Shown here piece after piece: positions 37,531 to 48,099 of a DNA stretch of 64,000 nucleotides. Position 1 is the stretch's first letter. Each line of letters begins with the position of its first letter. Under the pieces are notes generated by a model. It was not told the origin of the DNA and made no database searches. It saw only the letters and a list, made by a program, of their open reading frames with translations. Source of the DNA: Halocatena marina (GTDB lineage Archaea > Halobacteriota > Halobacteria > Halobacteriales > Haloarculaceae); assembly GCF_023276375.1 (NCBI RefSeq), contig NZ_JALLPK010000003.1, positions 248,001 through 312,000 of the forward strand, in the 5' to 3' direction. The position numbers and the translations under genes were made by a program.

Positions 37531-38181
37531 ATGACCGAGGAGACCACCATGTGGAGCGAGCGAGAGCAAGTGAGCGAACTCGGAAAAGAGCTGATCGCGC
37601 AGGGGCTTGCCAACGGGACGATGGGAAACCTTAGTGAGCGGTCGGGCGACTGTGTCGCCGTCTCGCCTTCAGGGGTTTCATACGAGGACGTGACACCGGA
37701 ACGTGTCCCGGTCGTGACCCTTGAAGGTGAACAGATTGCGGGAGACAATGACCCGTCCAGCGAGACGCCGATGCACTGTCTCGTTTACGAACACCGCGAC
37801 GACGTCGGCGGGGTCGTCCACACCCATTCGCCGTACGCGACCACATTCGCGAGTCTGGGGCAAGCGATCCCCGCGTCGCACTACTTAATCGGCTTCGCTG
37901 GCCACGAGGTTCCCGTGACCGACTATGGACTCCCCGGAAGCACGGAACTCGGACGGATGGCCGCCGCGACGCTGGGTGACGACTATCAGGCCGTGTTGCT
38001 CAAACACCACGGCGTGATCACCGTCGGGGAGACGCTCGACGCCGCCTTTGAGATCGCCCAGATGGTCGAGTACTGCGCTCGTATCCACTACCAAGCGCTG
38101 AACGTCGGCGACCCCGAGATCCTCCCTGAGAAGACCGTCGACGACCTGATCAACAAGTTCCGCTGCTACGGGAGGAACTGA
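37531..38181 (+). CDS. Class II aldolase/adducin-family protein
   Basis: The 216-residue protein has the class II aldolase pattern: GLANGTMGNLSER (phosphate loop), VAVSPSGVSYEDVTPE, SSETPMHCLVYEHRDDVGGV (Glu78), VVHTHSPYATTFASLG (zinc His97 and His99) and LLKHHGVITVGETLDAAFE (zinc His160). Relatives split L-fuculose-1-phosphate, L-rhamnulose-1-phosphate or sugar-acid phosphates to dihydroxyacetone phosphate plus an aldehyde, or act on tetronate phosphates (OtnC). With the OtnK-type kinase at 48882, a tetronate route is possible. It follows the DUF5060 gene on the same strand with its own promoter. Confidence 0.8.
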   Translation: MTEETTMWSEREQVSELGKELIAQGLANGTMGNLSERSGDCVAVSPSGVSYEDVTPERVPVVTLEGEQIAGDNDPSSETPMHCLVYEHRDDVGGVVHTHSPYATTFASLGQAIPASHYLIGFAGHEVPVTDYGLPGSTELGRMAAATLGDDYQAVLLKHHGVITVGETLDAAFEIAQMVEYCARIHYQALNVGDPEILPEKTVDDLINKFRCYGRN

Positions 38182-38528
38182 TGCTGGCGAATTCGGGTCG
38201 ATGACATCGTCAACGAATTCGAAGAAACGAGTGCATCCACGCACGCCAGTTTCAGGACGGCATGGTCGCATCTCAGGCCGTCGTACTTGCTGTTCACCTC
38301 GTCGACGTGGGTATACTGTCCGTTGAGCGGCCACTCGGTGGCGTTCTCAATAGCGTAGAACACCCCTGTCTCGTTCGCGAGGGCTCATAATGGCTACAAG
38401 GCGGAAACCCGTGCCTTTAGGGCGGGAGGAAGCCAACATGACGGACACAAACCACGTTCGATGGCAGACCGACTCCCTCACGCCATCCCAAACGGTTATA
38501 AATGCGGCCTTCGGCAGATGAAGTACAG

Positions 38529-39768
<1,240 letters not shown>

Positions 39769-39789
39769 AACGGGAGTCCACGCTGAATA

Positions 39790-39808
39790 CCACGCCCTAA
39801 GGGCGTGG
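39790..39808 (+). repeat. Right-end hairpin of TnpB element
   Basis: CCACGCCCTAAGGGCGTGG forms an 8-bp stem with a 3-base loop, 21 bases after the tnpB stop. This is the kind of subterminal hairpin found at IS200/IS605 right ends and near the 3' end of the guide RNA. A similar but imperfect hairpin, CCCGTGCCTTTAGGGCGGG, lies at 38408-38426 upstream of tnpB and may mark the left end. Confidence 0.55.
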
Positions 39809-39930
39809 TAGCTTACTCAATACCGAACTAATGGAACCGCTCAGTGGCGAGATGGGGCGAGACGGCAGAAACGAACGTTTCGCCGAAGTGCGACGCTGTC
39901 GGACACCGTTTCAGTCCAGATATCGCCGAT

Positions 39931-40794
39931 TCAGCGGTCAAACACCCGCTGAGGGATGACTCCGGGCTCGTCTATCCGAAGGCGGTCGCCCACCCTGAGC
40001 TCGTCGACTACCCGCGGGTAGTCAAAGGACGCGGCATGGTCTCGTAGCGCAGCGGGATCGGCTGCGACACCTTTCCACATGCCATAGTGCGAGGGTGCGA
40101 GCCGGTCGAGCTGGAGAGCATTGGCCGCGGCGACAGCCTCGTCGTGGTCCAAATAGACCTTGCGGCGCTCCAGGACTTCATCGCGGTCGGGATAGTACTG
40201 TCTGGCTTCCGATCCCATGGCAAGCACACCAAGGTCGATGTCGAACTCGACACCAATACCGGCGAACGCGTCTGCGACTCTGCTATCGCCCCCATGGAAG
40301 AACGTCCCGGCATCGTGCTCGACGACGTATGTCACCTCGTCGATCGCGTCGGGGTCATTACCCTCTCGAACGTGGATCGTCAGATCTCCAATGGTAAGTG
40401 TATCACCGGCCGCAACGACATGGTCGCGACCCTCGACGGCATCACGGTCGACCGGAACCACGGATTCCTCCCAGGCCGCATGCGGTGCGTAGACGTCTGC
40501 ACCGGCGTTCCGGACAAGCGGGAGGTACGACGGCGGGTGCATGTGGTCGAGGTGTTCGTGAGTCACGAACACCGCGTCGCACAGCGTCACGGCTTTTGGA
40601 TTGACCGGAACCGGATCCATCCGAAGCAGTCGTGGGGGGACGCTCCCCCCGAAGTAGGGGTCGATATACACTGTCGCTTCCGCGGAGCGCAAGACAAACC
40701 CGTTGCAACCAACGTACCACAATGAGAGACCGTCGGGATCAACCGCCTCAACCTCGTTCTCCACGAACCAGTCGCCCCAGTCAGAATGCACCAT
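39931..40794 (-). CDS. UlaG-like metallo-beta-lactamase-fold hydrolase
   Basis: The 287-residue protein reads LSLWYVGCNGFVLRSAEATV, YIDPYFGGSVPPRLLRMDPV, then VFVTHEHLDHMHPPSYLPLV (H-x-H-x-D-H metal site), FHGGDSRVADAFAGIG (second metal His/Asp region) and LAPSHYGMWKG (late His). This fits the UlaG (L-ascorbate-6-phosphate lactonase) branch, which opens sugar lactones using Mn or Zn. In this locus it may open an aldonolactone. No signal peptide. It lies after the TnpB element, converging with it, and 109 bases downstream of the divergent BNR_4 gene's stop. Confidence 0.75.
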   Translation of the reverse strand: MVHSDWGDWFVENEVEAVDPDGLSLWYVGCNGFVLRSAEATVYIDPYFGGSVPPRLLRMDPVPVNPKAVTLCDAVFVTHEHLDHMHPPSYLPLVRNAGADVYAPHAAWEESVVPVDRDAVEGRDHVVAAGDTLTIGDLTIHVREGNDPDAIDEVTYVVEHDAGTFFHGGDSRVADAFAGIGVEFDIDLGVLAMGSEARQYYPDRDEVLERRKVYLDHDEAVAAANALQLDRLAPSHYGMWKGVAADPAALRDHAASFDYPRVVDELRVGDRLRIDEPGVIPQRVFDR

Positions 40795-40903
40795 ACGGAA
40801 AACCGCACGTTCGTACGGTATATTATTTTGGGAACGATCTCGAGAATGTGTCAGATTTTATTCCGTAGAGATGCGCGTGAGGTCTTGGATGTTATTGTCT
40901 CTC

Positions 40904-42211
40904 TTACGACGACATCGATAACTCATGGAGTTCCAGGGTACTCGGTGGCGGTGCTTCCCAATCTGAGTCGGCCCAGTGTGAGTTCCGCGCATCGACCTTC
41001 CACCGGAGTGCGTACAGTGTTCCTTCCGGGGAGTGACCACTGTCTTCAGCCCACATCACTGTTCGATGAGATTCGGAATCGGCTGGTTCAGCGACCGTCG
41101 GATACCGGTTCCACGGGGAGCGCCACTCGATCGGTTCGAGCGTTTCCTCATCGAGCATCCACATTCCCGAGCCGTACTTCGGATGGCTGTACGTCTGGGT
41201 CAGCCGGCCGTCCGCCCCGAGTTCGAGGCCGCTGATTCCGATTCCCTTCCCCTCAAGTCCGCCACACCCACCGAAGGTGTATCGGTAGTCCCAGTCGCTG
41301 GTCTCGTAGACTTCCCAGCCTACTGGCCGGACAACACTCTCGGACTCGGCCCTGGCGTTGTAGACCTGTGTATTCCCGTCGCCGTCGAATTTGAAGTAGC
41401 TGACCACGGGACGTTGCTTCGAGTCAAAGCTGAGATAGATCTGTGAGTTGATCATCCCGCCATGGGAGGGAACCGGGTCGATCAGCTCTGCCCCATGGAA
41501 GCCGATCGGCGTCGAGACCGTGTCTCCGCGGCTGTTCTCCCAGTGTATCAGATCTTTGCTCTGGGCGTAATAGAGATCGTGATTCGTCTGTGCAGCGGGT
41601 GTGTCCCGCCAGCACCACGCCATGTGGTAGTACCCGTTCGGACCGACGACTGGTCCCTGCATATACGCACTGGATTGGGTTCCCCCAGCAATCAGTGGGT
41701 CATCAAGCAACCGTTGCCACGTGGATGATTCGGTATCGTAGACGTTGTAGATCCAATCACCCTCGCTACACGTCTTGTGCCGGTATTCGAAAACCAACTC
41801 GCCATCTGGCCCCTCGAAGAATCGTGGATAGGTGACCAGATCCTCCTCAGATCCGACCATCGATTCGATCTGCTCAAACGTCGTCACGTCGAGGGGATCT
41901 GTCGTCCGGTAGTAGTTGAGTGGGTCGACATGGAGATCGCCGACAAGATGGAGGTAGCCATCGTCGTCGACCGCCAGTACGAGGGAATTATGCCCGTCCC
42001 AGATATTGTTTCGCTCCTCGGTGACAGTGGTGAGCGTCCAGTCAATTTCACCGACGCGACGCTGGCCCGTCACGATAGACTGATCTGCCCCGTAGAATGC
42101 GACGAACTGATACTCTCCGTGTGTGTTCAGATCGAATTCCGCCGCCTGACCAGCCCATGCTTCGGCGACCTCGTGGCTAGACTCTGTCTCGAAGCGTGTA
42201 TTTGTGGCCAC
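40904..42211 (-). CDS. BNR_4-family propeller protein, no signal peptide
   Basis: The 435-residue protein matches the BNR_4 (PF15892) family closely: IWDGHNSLVLAVDDDGYLHL, VGDLHVDPLNYYRTTDPLDV, VTYPRFFEGPDGELVFEYRH, YHMAWCWRDTPAAQTNHDLY, YAQSKDLIHWENSRGD and HGGMINSQIYLSFDSKQRPV. Characterised relatives act on rhamnose- or uronate-containing polysaccharides as lyases (PL24, PL25, PL42) or rhamnosidases (GH145). The conserved His in WDGHN and in GDLH are the likely catalytic residues. Unlike the copy at 5381, it has no Tat signal, so it would act on imported oligomers. It is only distantly similar to that copy. Confidence 0.75.
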   Translation of the reverse strand: MATNTRFETESSHEVAEAWAGQAAEFDLNTHGEYQFVAFYGADQSIVTGQRRVGEIDWTLTTVTEERNNIWDGHNSLVLAVDDDGYLHLVGDLHVDPLNYYRTTDPLDVTTFEQIESMVGSEEDLVTYPRFFEGPDGELVFEYRHKTCSEGDWIYNVYDTESSTWQRLLDDPLIAGGTQSSAYMQGPVVGPNGYYHMAWCWRDTPAAQTNHDLYYAQSKDLIHWENSRGDTVSTPIGFHGAELIDPVPSHGGMINSQIYLSFDSKQRPVVSYFKFDGDGNTQVYNARAESESVVRPVGWEVYETSDWDYRYTFGGCGGLEGKGIGISGLELGADGRLTQTYSHPKYGSGMWMLDEETLEPIEWRSPWNRYPTVAEPADSESHRTVMWAEDSGHSPEGTLYALRWKVDARNSHWADSDWEAPPPSTLELHELSMSS

Positions 42212-42758
42212 GACCGATAGTCGAATTCTATACTATTTAAAACTCTATTCATAGGCAAGTATTGATGAAGTCATAGTACAGTATCGAGGATAATTTGATG
42301 ACTATATTGGATCGCTTTAAGCTAATGGGTTTCACTGGTTGATTGTTCGCTCCGTGTTGGATACCGCACATTTTAGAGCGAATTCTGAGGATTCTGGGTG
42401 TCAGAATCGCACTCGCACGGCGATGACGAACGAGCGCTTGACAGGTGAACTACCTGCCTACTCGCTGCCTTCAGCTGCTCCTTGAGGGGGGCGTGGCGCC
42501 TGCAATCAGCTAAATTTCCAGTTTCAGTCATGGGGCGTTGAATGTAGTGCTCTTGGTTGGTTCTGGCAGTATGAGTGTAGTCGTAGGGGGCGTAGATGCA
42601 GTGTTGAATTAGTGATCTAACGCCGAGTTCTCATGACGCGACTCGGAGGGATTATTTGTTATAACTTTTGAATGTAGGGGAAGGACCGCAGATGGTCCGT
42701 GTTCCGGTGAGCGATCTACTCATAGCGCCTGAGACTCTTGGTGGCGTGGCAGTTCCCC
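42212..42758. other. Intergenic region, no gene recognised
   Basis: The first 120 bases are AT-rich and should hold the promoter of the BNR_4 gene. The rest has only short frames without family resemblance, including a 52-codon minus-strand frame at 42374-42532. Confidence 0.4.
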
Positions 42759-43547
42759 TCAGGCGATCTGGAATCCGCCGTCGACGTAGAACAACTCGCC
42801 GGTTACGTAACTCGCGTCTTCGCTGGCGATGAACAGCGTCGCTCCGGTGACGTCGTCGGGCACGCCTGACCGTCTCAGTGGGATCGGCTTCATAAGATCT
42901 CCTTCCGTAACCGAATCACGCATCTCCTGGGCGGACATCTCGGTGAATTCCGTCGCGATACGCCCCGGTGCGATGGCATTGACGCGGATCCCTTCCTCGG
43001 CGAGTTCGATCGCGGAGCTTAACGTGATCATCCGGATCGCACCTTTGGTGGACTCGTAGGCGATCTGTTCCGGTTTGGCCATCGTCGAACTGACCGACGC
43101 CATGTTAACGATGTTGCCTTCCACCCCACGGTCAATCATGTCCTGCGCCGCGGCCTGGGTGCCGAAGAAGTATCCCTTGACGTTGATTTCGTGAATACGG
43201 TTGAACTGATCTTCGGTGATATCTAGTAATGAGTCGATGATATGGATCCCCGCGTTATTGACGTAGATATCAACTCCGCCGTACTCATGGCAGAATTCGA
43301 CAGCTTCCCGCAGCTGGTCGGGGTAGCGGACATCGGTTTCGACGAACGCTGCCTCGCCCCCGTCGGCCTGAATTCGCTCGTGTGTCGGCAACTCAGCCCC
43401 TTCGTCCTTTGCTACCGGTCGCCGGGAGGCGTTGACGACTGTCGCATCAGCATCCGCGAACGCCAGTGCAACCGCTCGACCGATACCGGAACTCGCACCC
43501 GTTATCAGGACCGTTTCGTCGCTAAAGTCGAAACTCGAACTACCCAT
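42759..43547 (-). CDS. SDR-family sugar or sugar-acid dehydrogenase
   Basis: The 262-residue classical SDR carries VLITGASSGIGRAVALAFAD (nucleotide-binding TGxxxGIG), VDIYVNNAGIHIID (NNAG), NIVNMASVSSTMAK (Ser), IAYESTKGAIRMITLSSAIE (Tyr-x3-Lys), VNAIAPGRIATEF and YVTGELFYVDGGFQIA. An Asn-Ala-Ser-Arg-Arg sequence after strand 2 suggests NADP or dual preference. In the haloarchaeal rhamnose pathway SDRs serve as L-rhamnose dehydrogenase or 2-keto-3-deoxy-L-rhamnonate dehydrogenase; either is possible. It stands just downstream of the broken sulfatase-maturase gene, on the same strand. Confidence 0.85.
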   Translation of the reverse strand: MGSSSFDFSDETVLITGASSGIGRAVALAFADADATVVNASRRPVAKDEGAELPTHERIQADGGEAAFVETDVRYPDQLREAVEFCHEYGGVDIYVNNAGIHIIDSLLDITEDQFNRIHEINVKGYFFGTQAAAQDMIDRGVEGNIVNMASVSSTMAKPEQIAYESTKGAIRMITLSSAIELAEEGIRVNAIAPGRIATEFTEMSAQEMRDSVTEGDLMKPIPLRRSGVPDDVTGATLFIASEDASYVTGELFYVDGGFQIA

Positions 43548-43554
43548 ACGTCTC

Positions 43555-45744
43555 CGAAAATTTGTTGTCGATATTTATTTCTTCCGGTGGTAACAGTGGG
43601 TTCAAGAAGCTGTCGCGTTTGTACTCGCCGAACTCGTGCTGTCCGTCGCTGTCGAGCATCGCCGCGAGAAGCGTCTCGTGGATGTTCCCGGAGTTCGACG
43701 TAGTGGTCGCAAGCGTAGACGTCACCGTTGTGCTCCATCGCCCCCCGGTCGCCACAGGTCTCCTGAAAGACACACAGCGGCGCCCGTCGCCGAGGTGACA
43801 TGAGAGGTTGGTTGAACAGCCTGACGGACACGTCGCCGACGTCGTTGCGGACCCATTCGTCGAAAATCCTGCTCATGAACTAGCCGTACTGCACGGGGTC
43901 GCCGCTCCGGTCGTTGACAGGCGCTTCCCGCGCCGCGCGGGCCACCGCGCTGTAGTCGACCGCGTCGTCCCGCATTGAGACGTCCGCCTAGTCGAAGGCC
44001 GAGTGCTCGCCAGTGTGGCGGGATCCACCAGATCCGGTGCCAGTCTCACGCCGTCACTTTTGGAATCGTCGACGGCCTGTGTCGCTTCGTCGACCGATTC
44101 GACTAGGGGATGAACTGGATCCACTGCGCTTCGCTGTTCTTGAAAAAGTCGTATGCACTGATAGTGATTAAGTCGTATCTTTACCGGTAAGATACGGCCA
44201 GATATTTGGTTCGGTGATTGCGCTCAATCCTCGTGTAATGTAGTCTTTCAGCGTCGAGAAATCTGGGATAAGGCGGTATTTGAACCATTCTTGGAGCTGA
44301 TCCCAGTATCCTTTGACGGCGTTCAATTCGGGGAGCCTCGACGAGAAGTACCTCACTTCGAGATCGTCCCCGCGCACGCATAAGACCGAACTGTCTCCGA
44401 CAGTTTCGGTCTCGCGCTCACCGCTGACGTGCTCCCAGAGATCCCTCGCGTAGAGGTAGTCCGATCGGTCCAGAAACACCACTAATTCCTCATTGAACTC
44501 GTCATTCAACGCTTCTAACAACCGAATTCCGTGGAATCTGGTCAAGTTCTCATCCGTCCAGCAGAAGAGGCTGTCACCGACTTCCAGAACGTTGCAGTCT
44601 CTATCGTCGGATTTGAACCGATCGGGGGACCAGCCACGCCGCTGGACGGTTCCAACGTGCTTGGTGAATTGATCGACGACAACGACGGTTTTCTCGCTCA
44701 GTTCGGGCCGTTTTTTCGACTGTTTCTTGGAACTCGGCTTTCTTCTCAGGATCGGCCTCTCTCAATAACTCGTAGGCGTAGTTTTCGTGGTATTCGATAT
44801 CGTACTCCTGTTTGACGTGGTGAAGCAGGAGCCTTGCTGACCACGCTTGCTGGTCGTCGCCGAGTTCAGTTGGCGGCTGTTGCAACTGTTCTCGATCTTT
44901 GCTGGGCCTCCTGGTCGAGAAGCGTCTTAGGAAGCTTGCTCGATCGGTGTTTCCTCAAATCGATTGAGCCAGTTGCGGATCGTTTTCTCGACGACTCCAT
45001 GGCGTTCAGCCAACGTATCAATTTGATCGCCCTGCTTGCGCCTGATCGCCGCGAGAACGTGTTCTCGCAGCTTTCCTTCGTCTATCTGCTCTTTGAGGTC
45101 GTAGAGTTCCTCAAGCGTGATTTCGTCGAGCCGCCCCATTATCGACGCTACTACGTCTAACAGTAAATAACTCCTTAATCACTATGAGAGAATGTCGGCT
45201 GTCGTAGTCGTTGACGACACAGCGAACGTTGTGTTCGACACCGTGGTTTCTGATGAGTTCAAGACGGCGCTCAACCTAGTTGAACGTCGGACCACCGCCC
45301 CGCGTCGTCCGGTACCAGTCGTGCAGAGCGGGAGGACCGTTGATGCTGATGCCGACCAGGAATTCCTCGTCGGCGAGGTACCGACGCCACTTGTCGTCCA
45401 ATCGCGCCCCGTTCGTCTACATCGTGTTGACAACACACGTGCCGGCCGACGCGTGTTTCTCCTAGAGATGGACTGCCGTCCGGAAGAAGTCGACGTCGAG
45501 CAGGGTCGGCTCGTCGCCCTACCAGGAGAACGTGACTTCCGGGCCCGGAAACACCTCGATGTGCTGCTCGATGTGTTCCTCAAGCGTCTCCTCGGACACG
45601 CGCGAGTTAGCCCTCTCCGGGTACAGGTGGTCTTATCCAGATAGTAACAGTACCGCACTCGAGATTGCACGCCGTCCCGGTCGGTTTGGTCATGACATGA
45701 AACGGCCGGTCAAGCGTCGGCGGTCTCTGGTTTCCGGTTGCCAT
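43555..45744 (-). pseudogene. Radical-SAM sulfatase-maturating enzyme (anSME-like), split by IS630
   Basis: From an ATG at 45744 the minus strand gives MATGNQRPPTLDRPFHVMTK and GTACNLEC; one base is missing before RYCYYLDK, completing the CNLECRYC radical-SAM cluster. Then VSEETLEEHIEQHIEVFPGP, EVTFSW-TAG-GDEPTLL, AVHL-TAG-EKHA, NTM-TAG-TNG, FLVGISINGPPALHDWYRTT, GPTFN-TAG-VERRLELIR and VVNDYDSRHSLI follow. After the IS630 insert come FFKNSEAQWIQFIPLVESVD, FD-TAG-ADV, QYG-TAG-FM, IFDEWVRNDVGDVSVRLFN, CVFQETCGDRGAMEHNGDVY and ACDHYVEL. The last auxiliary-cluster region is replaced after GEYKRDSF. This enzyme would convert the active-site Cys of sulfatases to formylglycine. It is disabled by the insertion, frameshifts and six TAGs. 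Confidence 0.8.
44164..45182 (-). mobile_element. IS630-family element inside the maturase gene
   Basis: The 1.0-kb element has terminal inverted repeats GTGATTAAG/CTTAATCAC and is flanked by TA on each side, the target duplication typical of IS630/Tc1 elements. The transposase on the minus strand starts MGRLDEITLEELYDLKEQID with a helix-turn-helix (LAERHGVVEKTIRNWLNRFE). It reaches a stop, and resumes in other frames: DDQQAWSARLLLHHVKQEYD, HGIRLLEALNDEFNEELVVF, LDRSDYLYARDLWEHV, LPELNAVKGYWDQLQEWFKY (Glu region), EPNIWPYLTGKDTT. Frameshifts near 44930 and 44590 show that the element has also decayed since insertion. Confidence 0.75.
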
Positions 45745-45920
45745 CATCCTGCAGGAGAGCGATACAAGGGATCGTCAATGATCGTCCACAAATGTTCGCC
45801 ATATTAAAAGGGGATCGACGTCGAGCGGTGGTCAATTGGGGTGTGGCTGGTTCCCTCGTGGAGCCGTAACACGGCAGGTCGTCGGGCGGGCGGGTGACCA
45901 ATCTGCCCCGGACGCGACCG

Positions 45921-47357
45921 TCAATCGAACCCGGCGCGATCTGTCCAGGTTTCGTACTCGGGGTTCTCCGTCGGAAGCGAGGCGTCAACGTCGTCTCGCC
46001 ACTCGCGGAGCCGCCTGCGGAGCTCGTCGACTTTCTCGGAGCGGTGGTCGGCGAGGTTACGCTGTTCGCGGACGTCCTCACCAAGGTGGTACAGTTCGAC
46101 ATGGTCATCCTCGAAGAACTCCACGAGCTTCCAGTCCCCGGCCCGCACGGCCGAAGCCGGCGTGCCGCCCTGGTTCCCGTAGTGGGGATAGTGCCAGAAG
46201 ATGGCCTCGCGGTCGAGCGTTTTCCCGTCGAAGAGGGGACGGAGGTCTACGCCGTCGAGGGTCTGGTCGCCGGGGGAGTCGACGCCGGCTGCACCCAGCA
46301 GCGTGGGATAGATGTCAGGAGTCGTGACGGGCGTCTCGCAGAGGTCCGGAGCGCCGGGTTGGTCGGTGACGCCGGGCCAGCGCACAACGAACGGGACACG
46401 ATTGCCCCCCTCAAGCATCCAGCCTTTCCCCTCACGCAGTGGTCGGTTGGTCGTGGGCGACCCTTCGGCCGTAGCGAGGCCGCCGTTGTCCGAGGTGAAT
46501 ACGACGACGGTGTTTTCGGCCTGGCCGCTCCGTTCGAGAGCAGCCAGCACCCGCCCGACGTTCCGGTCGAGCGCCTCGACCATCGCGGCGTACGTCGGGT
46601 GTGACTGGACCAGCCGGCGCTTGATGCGCCCGTCTTTCTTGTGTTCGGCGGGGAAGCGACCATCGACTTCGACCTCTTGAACCTTGTCCAAACCGAGTCG
46701 TTGACGCTTGCGCTCGTAGTTCTCGACGGTCTCCTCGGGCGCCTGAAGGGGTGTATGGACGAGATAGGGATTGTACTGGAGGAAGAACGGTTCTTCCGAA
46801 TCGGCGCGGTCCTCGACGATTCCCGCGGCCTCCTCGCCGAGGCGGTCGGGGAGGTATCGACCCTCGTCTTCCGGGCCCTCGTCGAGCGTCGGGATGCCCC
46901 ACGGGCCGAAGTAGCCGTTCGACGGGCTCCCCCACCCACAACCTCCGACGTTAACGTCGAAACCGTGGTCTTCAGGGTTGGAGTTCCGCTCTTCCCCCCC
47001 GAGATGCCACTTCCCCACGTGAACGGTCCCGTATCCGGCATCGGCGAACGCCTCGGCGAGCGTTGTCTCCTCGTCCGGCAATCGATGGTGGTACTCGGGC
47101 GGGAGAAGTTTCCCCCGCTCCTCACCGGCGATCCAGTTCGTGATACTGACGCAGGCCGGATACTTCCCGCTCATGACACTCGCGCGGGTTGGCGAACAGA
47201 CCGGAGCCGAGGCGTAGGCGTCGGTGAATTGGATGCCGTCCCGGCTGAATGCGTCGATGTTCGGCGTCTCGTAGAAGGAACTCCCGTACGAGCCGATGTC
47301 CCGCCAGCCGAGGTCGTCGGCGATGATACAGAGGACGTTTGGCTGGTCTCGTGGCAC
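45921..47357 (-). CDS. Type I sulfatase (arylsulfatase A-like)
   Basis: The 478-residue protein is taken from the GTG at 47357, giving PRDQPNVLCIIADDLGWRDI; the frame stays open much further upstream, but that part is antisense to a transposase. Metal Asp14/15, CSPTRASVMSGKYP with Cys54 as formylglycine precursor, VHVGKWHLGGEERNSNPEDH, FTSDNGGLATAEGSPTTNRP and LREGKGWMLEGGNRVPFVVR mark the arylsulfatase-A-like S1 group. The C-terminus (RAGDWKLVEFFEDDHVELYH) is complete. No signal peptide. It lies directly upstream of the maturase gene on the same strand, the classic sulfatase/maturase pairing. Confidence 0.88.
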   Translation of the reverse strand: MPRDQPNVLCIIADDLGWRDIGSYGSSFYETPNIDAFSRDGIQFTDAYASAPVCSPTRASVMSGKYPACVSITNWIAGEERGKLLPPEYHHRLPDEETTLAEAFADAGYGTVHVGKWHLGGEERNSNPEDHGFDVNVGGCGWGSPSNGYFGPWGIPTLDEGPEDEGRYLPDRLGEEAAGIVEDRADSEEPFFLQYNPYLVHTPLQAPEETVENYERKRQRLGLDKVQEVEVDGRFPAEHKKDGRIKRRLVQSHPTYAAMVEALDRNVGRVLAALERSGQAENTVVVFTSDNGGLATAEGSPTTNRPLREGKGWMLEGGNRVPFVVRWPGVTDQPGAPDLCETPVTTPDIYPTLLGAAGVDSPGDQTLDGVDLRPLFDGKTLDREAIFWHYPHYGNQGGTPASAVRAGDWKLVEFFEDDHVELYHLGEDVREQRNLADHRSEKVDELRRRLREWRDDVDASLPTENPEYETWTDRAGFD

Positions 47358-47464
47358 GCCTTCGTTGTCGCAACTCTCGATAATAAACGTTGTGGCGAAC
47401 AGAAAGGGTGTCAACCTTAGCGTGAAGGACGCGGTCGAGCAAGATTGAGTTGGTGACTCTGAGG

Positions 47465-48075
47465 ATGCTCGACCGCGTGATTGAGCAAGCACGCGAGGAA
47501 GAAATATTTTCACGTGAAGATACGCCGACCGTCCTGCGCGTTGAAGCGGCGTTTCTGTATCACGCCGGGCTGTCGTATCGGCGCGTCGAGCGGGGAGCCG
47601 GGCGCTCACACGAGGCCGTGCGCCAGTGGTATCACCGATTAGCGAACCTATTTGAACCCCAGCTACCCATGCGACGGTGGCAGTCGATGAAACGAAAGTC
47701 AGCGTCGAAGACAACGAGGTGTCCGTCTGGGCGGCCGTCGATGTGGACACCTTCGAAGTCGTCCACATCGAGGTGTCTCCTGACCGATCCGACCTTGATG
47801 CGTTGCTGTTCATCAAGCAAGTGCTGAAGCGGTGTCGTGGCCAGCCGGTGATCGTTGTCGATCGCGGCCCGTGGTACAACTGGGCGCTCGACAACCTCGA
47901 TCTCTACGAATCACGCCGGGAAACGTGGGGGAACGGTCACTTGTCGAAGCCTGGTTCGGCCTCTTCAAATACCGAACCGGGCTCTTCTATAGCCGGTTCC
48001 CCACTACAGCTCCTGGAAATCCGTCGAACGCTGGGCCAGAGTCTTCGCCGCAATCCACAATGCCATCACCCAACC
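47465..48075 (+). mobile_element. DDE transposase remnant in three frames
   Basis: The N-terminal part MLDRVIEQAREEEIFSREDT and FLYHAGLSYRRVERGAGRSH (helix-turn-helix) runs to FEPQLPM. After an indel near 47670 come AVDETKVSVEDNEVSVWAAV (first Asp), IKQVLKRCRGQPVIVVDRGP and WYNWALDNLDLYESRRETWG (second Asp). A third frame gives RSLVEAWFGLFKYRTGLFY (Glu). It is a haloarchaeal DDE transposase of the IS6/IS240 type by motif order, unlike the five GTGTTTAG-ended copies in sequence. Two frameshifts inactivate it. It lies just before the IS6-like copy at 48100 and antisense to the leader of the sulfatase. Confidence 0.6.
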
Positions 48076-48099
48076 TTGACACCCTTATAGACGGTGGTT

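Noticed and set aside
42374..42532. 52-codon minus-strand ORF in the gap before the SDR gene
   Set aside because: No recognisable motif, poor promoter context and no coupling to a neighbour.
47358..47894. N-terminal extension of the sulfatase at 45921 by about 180 codons
   Set aside because: This stretch is antisense to a transposase and the family start PRDQPNVLCII follows the GTG at 47357.
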